Shown here piece by piece: positions 20,440 to 33,026 of a stretch of 64,000 bases of DNA. The stretch is from NCBI RefSeq assembly GCF_019578655.1, contig NC_063263.1:2418001-2482000 (forward strand), read 5' to 3'. The number at the start of each line of letters is the position of its first letter. Positions within the stretch are counted from its first letter, which is position 1. A program made the position numbers and the translations under genes. The DNA comes from Ricinus communis (Eukaryota; Streptophyta; Magnoliopsida; Malpighiales; Euphorbiaceae). The notes below the pieces were generated by a model. It saw only the letters and a program-made list of their open reading frames with translations, searched no databases and was not told where the DNA came from.

Positions 20440-21435
20440 CTCTTCAAGCATTCCTGCGTGTAGTATCCATCTCAATAAAAGAAGGATCACATGATTGAAT
20501 AGAAAGAAGACTATAATGATTAGCTTCAACATCATCGACATCGATGCGACCATCTGCATCAGTATCGGCATCTCCGACATCACTCGGAGTTGCATATGTA
20601 TTTGTTGGCATTATACTCGATTGAGGAAATTATAAAAAGCTGTCAGAAAGAAAGATTGAAATGGTAAACGAAAAAATGATGGCAACATCATATCTAATGG
20701 TATCTGCATCAGTTGCGAGTCAAGATATTGTAATTGTGCCATCGAAAATATTATAGGAGAAGACCGAAAAGACATAAAATTAGCTCCAGATCATTATGTG
20801 AATGGCCCTAATAATGAAAAGAGGACTGAGAACGATGGTGCAGAAGGACTTGTCATAAAGTTTGATGGATCAACAAATGGATTTGACTGAGATTGCATAG
20901 GAATATTTGAAGATGTAGTTGTTGCAGAAGGAACTGTATATGAAGTTGATGCTCCATAAAACTGTTGATAATAATATGAGACTGGTTCTGGCACTGTAGC
21001 ACATGCCACAGTAGGTGGAATGTGTACTTCTTTGTGCTTGTCGCGTCGACGTCTTGGCGGTTGGGGAACTTCTATGTTGGGATCTTGCACATCTTCATGC
21101 AATGGCTGGAGAGCAGGTGCAGAATGTGGGGGAGGCATAGTGACAATACATTTATCCTCATTTAGTGCTCTCTAAAAACTCCTGACAAGTCGATGTATGG
21201 TTTCAATAGAATTCGTCATTCCAATATGCTCAAGTGCATCAGCCTAGACAAAAGTTATGAAAAGAATAATAAATAATAGTATTGCAGATATATGCATACA
21301 ATTATAAAATAAAGGTGAGATTAACTGACCGATGCTCCAATTGCAGCACCTTGGTATGAGATCCACCTATGTGTGGCAGGTCGATACCACTCCATGCATT
21401 CTGAATGGTAATTTAGTGGTCCATCTAATAGTGCC
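20440..21435 (-). pseudogene. Plant-mobile-domain (MAIN-like/PP7-long-like) C-terminal pseudogene
   Basis: Two exons are readable on the minus strand: 21435-21330 (acceptor AACAG, donor GTCAGT) with SECMEWYRPATHRWISYQG, and 21243 to 20794, joined in phase (IGAS/ADALEHIGM). The Trp-Tyr/Arg-Trp-Ile pattern resembles the end of the plant mobile domain shared by MAIN-LIKE proteins, long-form PP7 proteins and several transposons. The second exon has an in-frame TAG at about 21175 (VRSF*RALNEDK) and then a Pro-rich, basic tail (PPRRRRDKHKE). A further acidic piece (DVGDADTDADGRIDVDD) lies at about 20520-20600. No upstream exon is recognisable. It is probably a transposon-borne or decayed family member. 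The family assignment rests on motif resemblance only. Confidence 0.5.
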
Positions 21436-23028
21436 CTGTTAACTATCCATAAATATAATTAACAATATGAAATATAAATAAATAAATAAATTATTAAAGA
21501 AAGTCTAAACTAATTATTAATTAATTGTAATAAATAAACACTAATTTTTTAACACAAATTAAACCACTCATCCAATACAAACATTAATATATCAAATATA
21601 TACAATTATTATTTCTTTTGAGTATCTAATGAAATTGAAAATATAGTAATTATATATATATATTCACAATATTGAGTAATTACTATAATTATAAAAATAT
21701 TTATAAAGCTCATTTTTAACCATTATATTTGGTAAAAGCCCTTTTCTGATGTAAGGTAAATTTGTAGGAATTTATTGTTGTTGCTCCAAGTTGTACTAAA
21801 CCTTAATCTTCCAGCACTAGAACATCATGATAATAGGAAATCTAATTTTTACTTTGCTTATAGAGAACAAATTCTTGTCTTCTCATCTTCACCTTTGGTT
21901 GATTGCAATTATTGATCACAAAGGTCCAACTATCTTTTTTTCTTTTCATAACTTTCTATTATTTTTCTTCAATTATTTGACCCGCTAATTCATTGTGGAT
22001 TAATTATTAATTTAACTCTATTCTCACTAATGTAATTTATAATTGTTTTATTATTTCAATTTAAACATTTTTTTTTTAAAATCTCATGATCTTGATATAG
22101 TTGATGTTGAATTATTTAAATAGTTATGGTGGCATTTGCATTAGAAACTTCAAAAGTTTGAATCTTTTTCCTAACTTTTTATTCCTTATTATTTTCAAAT
22201 TTAACAGATATTGTTCCTTTTTCTATGGACCATTCTTCAGTATCATGAAGCATTGCTCATAATTTATTAATATTTTTTTCTAATTATAGAAACTTAGATA
22301 TTTATTTTTTATCATTTCTTTACTCTACGTAAATTGCATATCATAATCAAAGATTATTTTAGCGAATCCTAAAAAGAAGTATAATTTGCTAATTTAAATT
22401 TACATAATTTATCATAAAACTACTTTAAATTAGTCAATGATGTATTTCCTAATGAAAAACTAAACATAATAATAACCAAAAATTTAATCAGAAAAATTAC
22501 AAATATAATTTCTTACCTTATATCACGCTTTCTTGTATAACTTTATTAATACCCACAAAAGTAAAAAAAAAATATTATGAGTATATTAACATGTTAAAAA
22601 TTTTAGAGAAATATAAACAATTATAAAAATCGTAATATAAGGTAAAAAATATACATACAATTATTATATTTTTAAAGTCAAAAAGAAATTCTTTATTTCC
22701 AACAAGAAAAGATGTTCTACACCGATCAAGAAATAAAACCACAAAAAAAGAAAAAAAAAAAACAAGAACCAATTATTCACCGGCTACTCTGAAAGAAAGA
22801 AAGAAAAAATTTTGAAAGAAGTAAAAAAATAAAAAAAAAAAACGAAAGAAAAATAATTAAAAGAAATAGAAAAAGATAGAAATGAAAGAAGAAAGAAGGA
22901 AAAAGAAAGGGAAAGAAAGAAAGATGGAGATAGAATTTTGAAAGAAGTAGTGATATCAGTATTTGCTTGTGAAAGGTTAAGTACAGAAATGGTCACATTT
23001 TATTCTCAATTTTTATTTTTATTTTTAT
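21436..23028. other. AT-rich intergenic DNA with a purine-rich tract
   Basis: No gene seen. A strongly purine-biased (GAAA)n/(AAAG)n-like tract runs from about 22745 to 22935. Open frames over it on the minus strand (Phe/Ser-rich) are low-complexity artefacts. Confidence 0.7.
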
Positions 23029-25216
23029 TGTCATATAACCCGATCTGTGAGCCTATGACCAGCACTAAGGAATGGGTAGGCTTAAGGCCACTAAATCCCG
23101 TAGTAAGCCTGACCATTCACTAACTCAAACAAATTTCAATCTGGGACTCGAGCCATTAGCACTATTCCACAATTAACTTTTAGCCATTATATACTACATT
23201 TTAAATTTGGTTTGCCAGCATAAATAAGCAAGACCTGAATTTACATGAAATTACAAAATGATAAATCTGAAATTTCTACTGCGGAGATTCTAAAATTTTA
23301 AAAGTCAAACATACCAAAATTAGTTACATTAAACCCGAAGATGAAGGAAGTCGGGCTGCTAGAGAAAAATAACTGCAGGAAACTAATAAACACCTGAAAA
23401 ACAGTTAAATTTGAGACTGTTGATCTCGAGAGTGAGTTAAAATTATATATCCAAAAACGAATACAACCACTTCAATAAAATATTCGTTTAATTAAAATAA
23501 AATACCAAGTCATGCAAAAACACGTGTCATGCCATACTTATATAAAATAAATTTTACATACTGCGGGATGAGTATCTCAGTAGAACCCTAACTTCTAATA
23601 CTAATAATCTCGTCTCTCTCATTCCAACAGAACTAGTGCCCAGAAAGTGAAGCATGACCAGGGTCCTTAAATCCAGTATGGTCACTTAAATTTCCAATAA
23701 AGCCAGCGCCTAGAGAGCAACGCCGACCAAGGACCTTTACTCCGGCAAACACACTCTACTCAGCCCAGAGAGTTAAACTCGACTAGGGCAAGTCCTAAAT
23801 CATTCTTCCACTACCTGACTCACATTCATACCGATGCGCACGCAGTCCTGATGCAACCCATTAGATGGCATGTTCTACTGCCGTCTCATCCCGAGTCATC
23901 ATGCAATCATAAAATCAATGATGAAGAATGATACATATGAATAATAAATAAATGAATAATTTAAATCTATAATCAATTAATCACTATTGCTATTTAAAAT
24001 CTATGCATGACACATGCATAACAGATATATGACTTTAACACACAGTTCTGACGACCTTCTAGCTCTGCTCCAATGCCTCGGGTGGAGTGAGTCGAACTGA
24101 CGGATTATCTAATCATGGGAACAATTCAATCAGTAAATGTAAAGTATTTGATAAATATCCTTAGGCCTAGACTTATAGAACTGCCGAAAAATGCCCAAAA
24201 TCCCGGCTGCCCCTACGCTATTCACTTCATCGAATTTTCTTCCTTCGGCCACCATTTGCATTGCCGCTGCTTCCAAAAGGAAGCCCACGCTTAGGCGAGT
24301 TGATTGCCACCGAAATCTCCTACCGATCTTTCTTCGCCATCGCCACTGCCACTGTGGGTGCTGCCGCTGATGCCAACATGCTCGTTGGCCTCTGTTGCAC
24401 TACCCATGTACCAAGGTCCTCTCTCTCCCTCCTTCTCTTCTATTTTGCCCGACTTTTCTTTCTTCTCTTTATCGACTTTTGATCCCTGAGTTTTCCTTCT
24501 TCACCATTTAGTCCCTCATCTTTTTTAATTACTAACAATTTCTCCCTACAAAATTTCCGTTTAACCCTCCAACTTCATTTTAACTTTTCAATTAAGCCCC
24601 TAACTACTTAATTTGTGCCAAATTACAATTATTAAAATAGAGAATTATTTTTTTATCCTTGCTTTTAAATGTTAAATTACTAAAATATCCTTACCGACAC
24701 ATTTAATTACAAAAATACCAACTGTACAAACTTTCATTAAAATCCCATATTAATAAAATTATATTTTTAGCCCTTATTTCATAATTAATTGTCAATTTAA
24801 TCCTAACACTTAATTAACTTAAATAATCAATTTACTAACTATTTTTCAATTAAAATCAACACCATGTGCTAATTAAAATTTATCATTCCCTAACAATTTC
24901 TTTTATAAAAATATTATCTACTAATTCTTTCATAACTTTCAAATATAGAATTTAATTCATATGGGTAGAAAATTAAGTGACCTATATATATAAAAAATAT
25001 AATTTATCCCCTAAGGAATTTACTTAATTAATTTTTTTGAAAAAATCAAATTATTTAGATATAAAAAAATAACTCTCTTATTTTTATCTAGCATTGAAAT
25101 TCTATTTTAAATTATCTCAATTAAATTAATTAATAATAAAGTAATATTAATTTAAATAAACATTCATTATTAATTATTACTAGTATCATTATTAAAATAA
25201 AATTTCAGATATTATA
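23029..25216 (-). mobile_element. Solo LTR (same family as 48143-51075)
   Basis: On the plus strand the region begins TGTCATATAACCCG and ends ...TTTCAGATATTATA. Reversed, this is a TGTAATACCCG...GTCGTGACA-type LTR. It aligns along its length in inverted orientation with 48143-51075: the CTAGTGCCGGTCACAGGCC end, the CGACCAAGGACC-like middle, the GC-richer 24200-24500 part and the TAGAATTTCAATGCTAGATA start. TTTAT flanks both ends (23024-23028 and 25217-25221), a 5-bp target-site duplication. No internal retrotransposon sequence is attached, so it is a solo LTR of about 2.2 kb; the partner is 2.9 kb. Small open frames at 24261-24489 are not genes. Confidence 0.85.
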
Positions 25217-25615
25217 TTTATTTTTAAAAAGTAATTGTCTCAACTAGTCTTGCATGCAGACGGACTAGTTGAACCAGCTACTCTGCGTTATCTGCGGTAA
25301 CTGAGAAGCAAAAAAAAAAAAAAAAAAGAGAGTCTTGGTCCTTTCGGCCTATTTGATTGGTAGACAACTCTGTCCTCCAGTACAACAAACGGACAAGACC
25401 AAATTTATTTTTTTCCTTTCACTTTTAAAAGTATTCTAAAATAGAATTTATTTCTAAAACAACCATAAATTTAGAATTTGGTATATTTTTATCCTAAAAT
25501 AATAAAAACAAATTCAGATATATTAAATTAGGAAAAAGCCCAAGGCAATTCACTCTAATCACATTCCCAGGCCTAGTGTAATTCATGTTAGGTACAAATC
25601 TACCAGGCATATAAA
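25217..25615. other. Intergenic DNA, no gene seen
   Basis: AT-rich sequence with a long A run (about 25309-25326) and no recognisable feature. Confidence 0.6.
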
Positions 25616-25747
25616 ATGAAAATAAATACAGATGCTGTTGTTGATAATAGGAATAAAGGTACTGGATTAGGAGTTATTATTAGGGATGAACATGGCCAGG
25701 TCGTCCCCCTTGCTGCTGGTAAAAGAATAAATGAGTGTTGGGATTAG
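25616..25747 (+). pseudogene. RNase H-like fragment (LINE or RNase H-like protein)
   Basis: A 43-codon open segment reads MKINTDAVVDN...GTGLGVIIRDEHGQVV and ends at TAG. This is the start of the RNase H-like (RVT_3) domain seen in plant LINEs and in RNase H-like proteins: KxNxDA with the first catalytic Asp, then GxGxVIRD.G. The remaining catalytic acidic residues are absent because the sequence runs into AT-rich DNA. It is a broken remnant; which of the two sources it came from cannot be told. Confidence 0.6.
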
Positions 25748-25982
25748 GAGTTATTTACTTTTTACTATTATAATTAAGTGTGTAAACTAAATATTATTAA
25801 TATTTAAATATATAAAATTAGTTATTAAATAAAAAATTAATATAAATAATAATTAAAAAATAATATATAAATTTGCTAAAATCTAACAACTAAATTTTTA
25901 ATTTCTAAAAGTTACAAATAGATATGTAAGAATAAAGTTATTAATATTTAATGTGAACCAATTACTAGAAAGGAGAAATAGT

Positions 25983-27076
25983 TAAGTGTTATTTATGTCT
26001 TAAGATTTGATCTAATACACAAGTTAGTTTATGTATTTTTTTTATTACATCAAAATTCCTTTAAATTTTAATAAAATTAACTACTACTACAATCTATATT
26101 AGCTAAAAAACTAAACTGGTACTTTTAAATTTACAATTTTATCATTTAACTTATTATCAAGTATCGAACTCGTTCAAAATCAATTTTATCGTCAAATTTA
26201 GAAAGTGAAATCTTATTTTTAGCAATAGTTTGTGTCTAATTAATGTAATAATTTAATATTCTTTTACTTGTTTATATCTTTTATTTTTTAGTATAATTTA
26301 ATCCTAAAAGCCTTAAAGATATTAAAAATATTTATTTTTATTTAATATTATTAAATTACTATATAATTTAGTTTTAATTTGTTAAATCAAATAAATGGTG
26401 AAAATTTATTAATTTTCATTTGATACTAAAATTAAATTATATTAAAAATAAAAATTCTACTCGTATTAGTTTCATTCGAATGGTTCATACAACACCCCAT
26501 TTTTAATTTATAAAATTATTATATCTTCGTCATTGATAGTGGACTTGCCAACTGTAAACTAATTATATCTGGATTATTTTGTTAGATTCAGATATGGTTG
26601 TTTAATTTAACTTTTACTTTTAAAATAGTTTAACCCTAATGTATAATAAAATAATAATAGAATGATATTTTTAGAATAAAAATATTTATTTTATATTAAT
26701 TACTAAAATTAAATTATATAGTAATTTAATAATATTATTGTAAATATATATAGTTTTAAAATTTTTAATTTTACTTGAATTACATTGTCTTTAAAATTAA
26801 AAAAAATCAGAAAAGAATATTAATTATTTATTTTATATAAAAACTAAAACTAATTTGTGCTAAAAGAAATTATTCTAATTTAATAATAAAATTAGTTTTG
26901 GAAAAGTTTGATACTTGATAATAAATATGATGATCAAATTATAATTTTACATTACTAATTTAGTTCTTTGATTAATAACGGAGAGGTGGTAGTTAGTTTT
27001 GTTAAAACTCAAAGAAATCTAATATAGTAAAAAAAATACAAAAAACAAAATTTTAAGAGGTAAATAATATTGAATC
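25983..27076. mobile_element. Foldback element with about 450-bp inverted arms
   Basis: The left part (about 25983-26470) and right part (about 26590-27076) are imperfect reverse complements. Paired landmarks include TTATTATCAAGTATC (26153) with GATACTTGATAATAA (26909), AATTACTATATAATTTAG (26344) with the inverted copy at 26710, and AAAATTAACTAC (26080) with GTAGTTAG (26990). No ORF is present. It could be a long-TIR MITE (Mutator-like or foldback). Exact ends and target-site duplication could not be set by eye. Confidence 0.6.
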
Positions 27077-27539
27077 CAAAAAAAAAATATGGTCGAATTA
27101 GTTCCATTATTGATGCAACATATAGCATGATAAGAAACCGTCACATGAAAACCGTCATAAAAAAATTAAATTTTCAGATTTAAGAATTTAAAATTCTCAA
27201 AAAGAAAATCACACCAGTTAATTTGATATTAAAATTTAAGACAAGTTAATGAGATAAACTGTATACCTTTATATAACTCTTTCATAAGAAAGAAAATTAG
27301 GTTATGTTTGATACAACATGATGAAATCAAAAAAGTAATAAAATGCAATGTATTCATCATTCCATTACCATGTTTGATTATAATAAAAATATAAATATAA
27401 CGTAATGTAATTATAATTACAATTTTTATGTTTAATTTATTTATAATAGTAAGTATAGAAATAAGATGTTAAAATAAATTATTTAAAAATAATATTAAAA
27501 TTATTATGTTCTAAAAATATTATCGATTTTTGTAAGCTA

Positions 27540-27725
27540 AAATTCGGTCATTGGTTGTTGGAATTTGGCTGCCGATCGCTCGAATCCAATCACCAGTCAT
27601 CGAAATTTGGTCGCTGGTCGCCAGTCGCTGGAATTCAAGCATCGGTCGCCAGAATCTGATCACTAGTCGCTGGAATTTGGCAATCGATTGTCGAAATCTG
27701 AATGCCGGATGGTGGTGGTTGGAGA
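27540..27725 (+). repeat. Degenerate GC-richer short repeat (TGGTCGCCGGAAT-like)
   Basis: About eight diverged iterations of a unit like GGTCGCTGGAATTTGG stand out from the AT-rich flanks. The flanks 27301-27420 and 27880-27950 both contain ATGTAATGTAAT-like sequence in opposite senses. The whole (about 27300-27960) may therefore be a MITE-like element, though no clean ends are visible. The 62-codon open frame here is a product of the repeat. Confidence 0.45.
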
Positions 27726-28048
27726 AGTTTAAAAAATAAAAAATAAAATAAATATAAATATATTAAAAATAATTAGAATTACATAAATCTTGTATGTATT
27801 GAACATTAACTATCAAATTAAAAATAATTAATTATATAGTATAATTGTCATTACATTATATTAAAAAAAATTAATAATTAAATAAAATAACAACATATGT
27901 AATGCAATGGTCATACATTACATTACATATGGTCCCAAGCCATTTATGGCAGCCACCCTGCCCTCTAAGTTGACATATAGTTATCAAAGTATTAGGACAA
28001 AACTCCTTTAAAAAGAAAAAGAAAAAAAAACTGTTAGGAAAAAACTAA

Positions 28049-29018
28049 GGTATTGTTTGGTTTATGGAGGTAAGTGCATTTTTAAGTATATAAAAAAAAG
28101 TTGTCGTGTTTAGTTGTATTAATAAATTAACTTCTCGAAAAGTTGGGCAGCGCACTTCTCAATTTGTATTCGGTAGCTAAGTTGCACTTTCCTAATTAAG
28201 TGCATTATACTTTATTAACATGTCACCATTTTAATATTAAGATAAACTTTTTTTTTTCTTCAAATAACGAATTAAAAATTTAATAGAATTTTATATATAA
28301 ACATTACTTATTATTTTATTAAACGTATATTATATTTTTAATATTTTGAAAATATTTCCATATTCATTTTTTTATTTTTTAAATTTAAAAAATATAGTTT
28401 TTGTTATTATTAGTAACATAAATATCAATTTTGTTAGCCAAAAGATATTTAGAAACCATGCTAATTGATAATTTACAAATCATTTCATTACGTTTAAAAA
28501 TATTTATAGTGCGGAATAAAGTTATTACATTTGAATTAAAAGCAAAATGTTTTTCCTCCTAAATTAATTTATATACCAAAAACAATTGATTTTTAATTCT
28601 TCAAAGTAATTTCTTTAAAATTTTTAACTTTTTTTTAAAATTTATTTGAAATAATGACAGAAGTTCTCATGTGTTATTTTTTTAATCAAGTTTATAGTAG
28701 TTTTGTCTTTTTATTTTTAATGTATTAAAATATTTAAAATATATTTTTTATAAATTTTTTTAAATTTACAGTTTTGGTTATTTTTTTATTTCATTATTTT
28801 TGGATAAAACAACCATAAAACAATAAAAAATAATTGAAAAAAATTAAAAAAAAAACTGAAAAATAATCACTGTAAATTTAATAAAAAAATTTAAAAATAA
28901 TATTTTTGAAAAAGGTGTTTATACATTAAAAATAATATTCTTTTATTAATTTTAGAATACTTTTACAAAATTTCCAATTTATTTCCCTGGAAATAGGCCA
29001 AGTAAAACAAACAAGGCC
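28049..29018. mobile_element. TIR-bounded element (Harbinger/hAT-type MITE candidate)
   Basis: The left end GGTATTGTTTGGTTTA and the right end TAAAACAAACAAGGCC are inverted repeats (about 13 of 16 positions). The triplets outside are TAA and TGA, close to the TWA target of PIF/Harbinger elements but not identical. The 970-bp interior is AT-rich and non-coding. Class assignment is tentative. Confidence 0.4.
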
Positions 29019-29952
29019 TGAGGCGGCAGTGTCTTTATTATTATATCCATCATTCATCATTGCACTACGGTGAAAGGAATGGCTCCACTGTGGGAGCAGT
29101 GCAAAGGCACAGAACTAATACCGGTCCCAACTGCAGTGGCATTGCCCCAAAAGCCTGGACCAAATACGTCATTGCTCCTTTTGGGTAACCCATGCTCCAC
29201 ACAGTACTTCCTCTTTGTTGGACCAGCCAGAGCAGACAGCTACCCAACAGCCCATCAACATTCAATCCCCTTCCTCCTTTTTCCCTATCGGCCAAGTCCA
29301 TTTTGTCCCCACAAGTTTTAAGGTCATTCGTTAGTTGCATTATTACAAGTAAAGCATTTCATAGTAATGAGCTTAGGCTTTGTGATTTAGCACAATCATG
29401 GAGCTATGAGTTCCAACACATGTTTGTCAATATGGACTCATTCGGCTGTCAATGAATTAAGCCTCTCATGCTGACTTAATAAAATTATTCAAATTTAAAT
29501 TTATTAATATTCAATTTGTTAGCTTGCCAACTGGCTCGTTTATAGATTCATTATTTATGGATCTATTTATTAATTGACTTATTAATAAATATGTAAAGAA
29601 AATAAAATATATTTTTATATTATATTATATTATATATATATATATATAAATATATATAAACTAACGTTTGAAAGTATTTTTATTTTATAATTAATTTGTA
29701 TTAAATATTAAATATTATTCAATTCAATAAATGTAATAAATTAAATTACTAAATAAAGCAACAAACCCTAAATTTAAAATAAATTTGTAATAATTTTTTT
29801 TAAATTAAAATAAGTGAGTTTAACTTAAATTTTAGTACAATTGAACTCTAGCTAAATTCAAGTTAAATAATAACCAACTCAAATTTATGAAAGCTGCATT
29901 CATTTACAATCCTAATAATAGTCAAATTGTTCCTCTTTATCCAAAATTAGGC
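29019..29952. other. Intergenic DNA, no gene recognised
   Basis: 29040-29330 is less AT-rich and open in several frames on both strands (up to 91 codons), but none shows a known motif. From 29480 the sequence is AT-rich with an (AT)n-like patch at about 29620-29660. Confidence 0.5.
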
Positions 29953-31147
29953 TGATCGGTTCAAATTATATATAAATATTTAAGGATATTGTAGAACTTT
30001 AATGATATATTTCTATATATAATATGGTGAAAATATGTGTTTTTACCCCATTTAAACTTAATTGACTATTTTCAAGTAATATTAGCCAAAAGAGAAAAAT
30101 ATGGAGTTAAATACTTAAAAAAAAAGCTTAATTAGACATGTTCATGTTAAAGCCCACGATTAATATGCATGGACTGCTACTTGCAAGGCCTGGCCAAAGA
30201 TTACAAAGCCCAAGAGATATTTTAGTCATTTTGTACAATTATTAGAATTTATATTAAGAGTTATTTATGAGATAATATTCGGTGATAAAGATACTTAAAG
30301 TCTTATCTATTAGATAGACTTATATTAGGTATACATCTCTAAGAAAACTTATTTAGAGGAGGACTCTTCTCTATGTATATCTCTGAAAAACCTAATTCTG
30401 GAGGAGGAGAGTTTTCTCTATCTGCTCTCTACAGCTATTCACCATTATTCTCTTCATAATTCTCTACAGTTCTTTATAAACATTTAGTCTTAGTTCTCAT
30501 TACTCTTTTTAAGATTTAAAGAGCATTTCAAGAAGTGGAGAATGAGGACCAATCTTCTTCCTACTTGAAGAAATCCTGGATCTAGATAGAGATTTAATTT
30601 TCAGTCTTGTTTTATGTCTTTCTATTTAATACCATGATCATTGGGTTATATATGTTAGGCTAGTTTTCATAAGTGTTTAGTTTAGCCTTTTTACTTTTGT
30701 ATGAATCTTGTTATTTATTTATTTAATGAATGATTTCTTTATCTTCATATATGTATTAGTTTCATCTATTATTATTGATCATTAACTTGACTGACTTAGG
30801 AAAAAGGCACATCGCCATCTGATTCATTAGATCTAGGCTTTAAGTAAAACAAGGAGAGTACTAAGTAAATGGCTAGACTAAATACTATATTTAGTATATA
30901 GTTTTAGATCATAAGCGTTTGCATTTGTCTTGCATATTTATTTATTATTTAGTTACTTTATTTTATGAATATTATCCTCTCAACATAATGATTTAAAGTG
31001 TTTTAGATTTACTTTTATTGTTTTGTGTTGATAATTAGCCTTTATAATAAGTGGCATCATAGTTCTTTTAGAGATCAACCTCGTGGTGAACTTACCCTTA
31101 CTATAGGAACGGCTCGTGCACTTGCAAGTACTAAATTGGACATATCA
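29953..31147 (+). repeat. Athila-like 5' LTR
   Basis: 1195 bp beginning TGATCGGTTCAAATTATATA and ending CATATCA just before the primer site. It matches 35527-36812 throughout. Confidence 0.8.
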
Positions 31148-31152
31148 AGTTT

Positions 31153-31170
31153 TAGCGCCGTTGCCGGAAA
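31153..31170 (+). promoter_or_regulatory. tRNA-Asp-type primer-binding site
   Basis: TTAGCGCCGTTGCCGGAA resembles TGGCGCCGTTGCCGGGGA, the complement of plant tRNA-Asp used by Athila-type elements. It lies a few bases after the 5' LTR. Confidence 0.75.
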
Positions 31171-31379
31171 ACTGTGTCCAAATTTATTATATTGATTATC
31201 AAAAGTGTTTTGTGTTTATTTATTTGTTTTGACTTTTGTGATTTGTTTTATTTTTATATTTTTGTGTTTGCTTATTTGTTTTGTATTTTGCATTTTATTT
31301 ATGTGCTTTTATTTTGTTTATAAATTTTATTTTTAAGTTCTTTTTAATATGAATTTTTTATTTATTTTGTATACGAAAA

Positions 31380-32990
31380 AGAAAAACTAAATCAAGTGAT
31401 TCATCAACTCAAAAGATTAAAAAAGAATCAAAAGAAGAAGTTGATATCACGGCAAATCTACCAAGAGAAATAGGGGCTGAAAGGCGAATGGCTATGAAAG
31501 ATTATGCACGACCTATAATTGGTAGCATTATTTCATGCATAGTTCTAAGTGATGCATTTAGAAATTATGAAACTTAAGAACATTTATTTTAATATGCTTC
31601 TTTTATTTTATGGTATTGCCTAGTGAGGAGGCATTAACATTTTATTATAGAATTTTATGCCATAGTTCATACTTTTTTCATTATTTGGACTTAATGAGAA
31701 TTAACTAAGAATGATGTGTTTCCCTTATTCATTGAAAGAAAGAGCAAAGGGTTGATGACCTTACTTCCTAATTTTTTGAGAAATTTGGATGAAGTTTATC
31801 AAAAGTTTATAAGCAGATCTTACTCACAGCAAAAGACTAAAGAATTAAGAGCTGAAATTTTTAATTTTTATCAAAAGGATGTTGAATCTTTTCATTAAGC
31901 ATGGGATCACTTCAAATCACTTTTATTGCAATGCACACACCATGGATACCCACTCCTAATAACTAACCAATAATTTTATGATGGATTGACACAACAATAT
32001 CAATGTATGGTCGATAATGCAGTTGGGGGTGCTATAGAAAGGACAAATGATGAGATTGATGATATCTTTGAGATGTTAGGAGCCAATTCTCAACAAGAGA
32101 GTGTGAGAATAAAAAATTAGGAGTAAGTGAAGTATTAGCTAGTAGTGAGATGGCCATGCAATTAGCCGAATTAATTAAGCAAGTTAAGATGCTTGCTTCA
32201 ACAAAAAACTCACCAAATAATGAGGTATGTGATATTTGTGGTATTTATGGTCATGGTACTATTGTTTGTTCATCTTTTGATAATTATAGAGAAAATATGT
32301 ATGACTAAATAAATTTGATGGATTCTTACCAACCCATGCCTCCTATGAATGACCCTTATTCCAACACATATAACACAGGTTGGAGAAACCATCCAAATTT
32401 TTCTTGAAAATACAATGACTAAAACCCACCATAATTACTAAGAAACTGAAATCAACCTCATTACCAAGACCAATATTCTCAATTTCAAAGGGACTCTAAT
32501 CCTTTCTTTCACGATCAAGAACAAACTATGCAATCTAATGAGCAAAGAAAGTCAAGTTTGGAAGAAACACTTCAATCATTTATGATGGCTTCTTATGATA
32601 AGATGGAGAGGAATGAGAAAAAGACCGATTCCATTGAGGCTTCAATAAAATGTTTAGAAGTTCAAATGGGATAAATTGTTGAATTTGTTCAAGAGCTCAA
32701 TAAAGAAAAACTATCAAGTCGACCTGAACAAGCCAATTCCATTACCATAATTAGAAAAGGTGAGGTTGTTGCTAATATAATTACTATGGAAACTGAAATG
32801 AATTCTTCTTCTTATGCAGGTACACCTAAAGATGCTGAATTAGTAGAAATACAAATCAATAAGGAGAGCATACAAAAGGAAGAAAAAGTAGAGCCTAATC
32901 TTAGGCTTGAAAAGAAAGAACGAGACCTGAATTTCATAAGGCAGCTCAGCTTTATAGACCACCTATTCCTTTTCTAAACCAACCTAAAGA
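31380..32990 (+). pseudogene. Athila-like gag
   Basis: The gag starts in a basic N-terminal region and shows CIVLSDAFRNYE, then a gap, then the capsid part (AWDHFKSLLLQCTHHGYP, about 31900-31950; FYDGL). A zinc knuckle CDICGIYGHGTIVC (32228-32269, Cys-X2-Cys-X4-His-X4-Cys) follows, then an Asn/Pro/Gln-rich stretch (GWRNHPNFS) and SLEETLQSFMMASYDKM. Several in-frame stops (for example at 31574, 31896 and 32673) make it non-functional. Confidence 0.8.
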
Positions 32991-33026
32991 GAGCAAAAAT
33001 GATAAAAAAATTTTGAAAATATTGAG

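Noticed and set aside
22784..22996. Ser/Phe-rich minus-strand ORF
   Set aside because: Translation of a purine-rich simple repeat.
29065..29455. Several overlapping 83-91-codon ORFs
   Set aside because: Open on both strands because of a locally higher GC content; no motif recognised.
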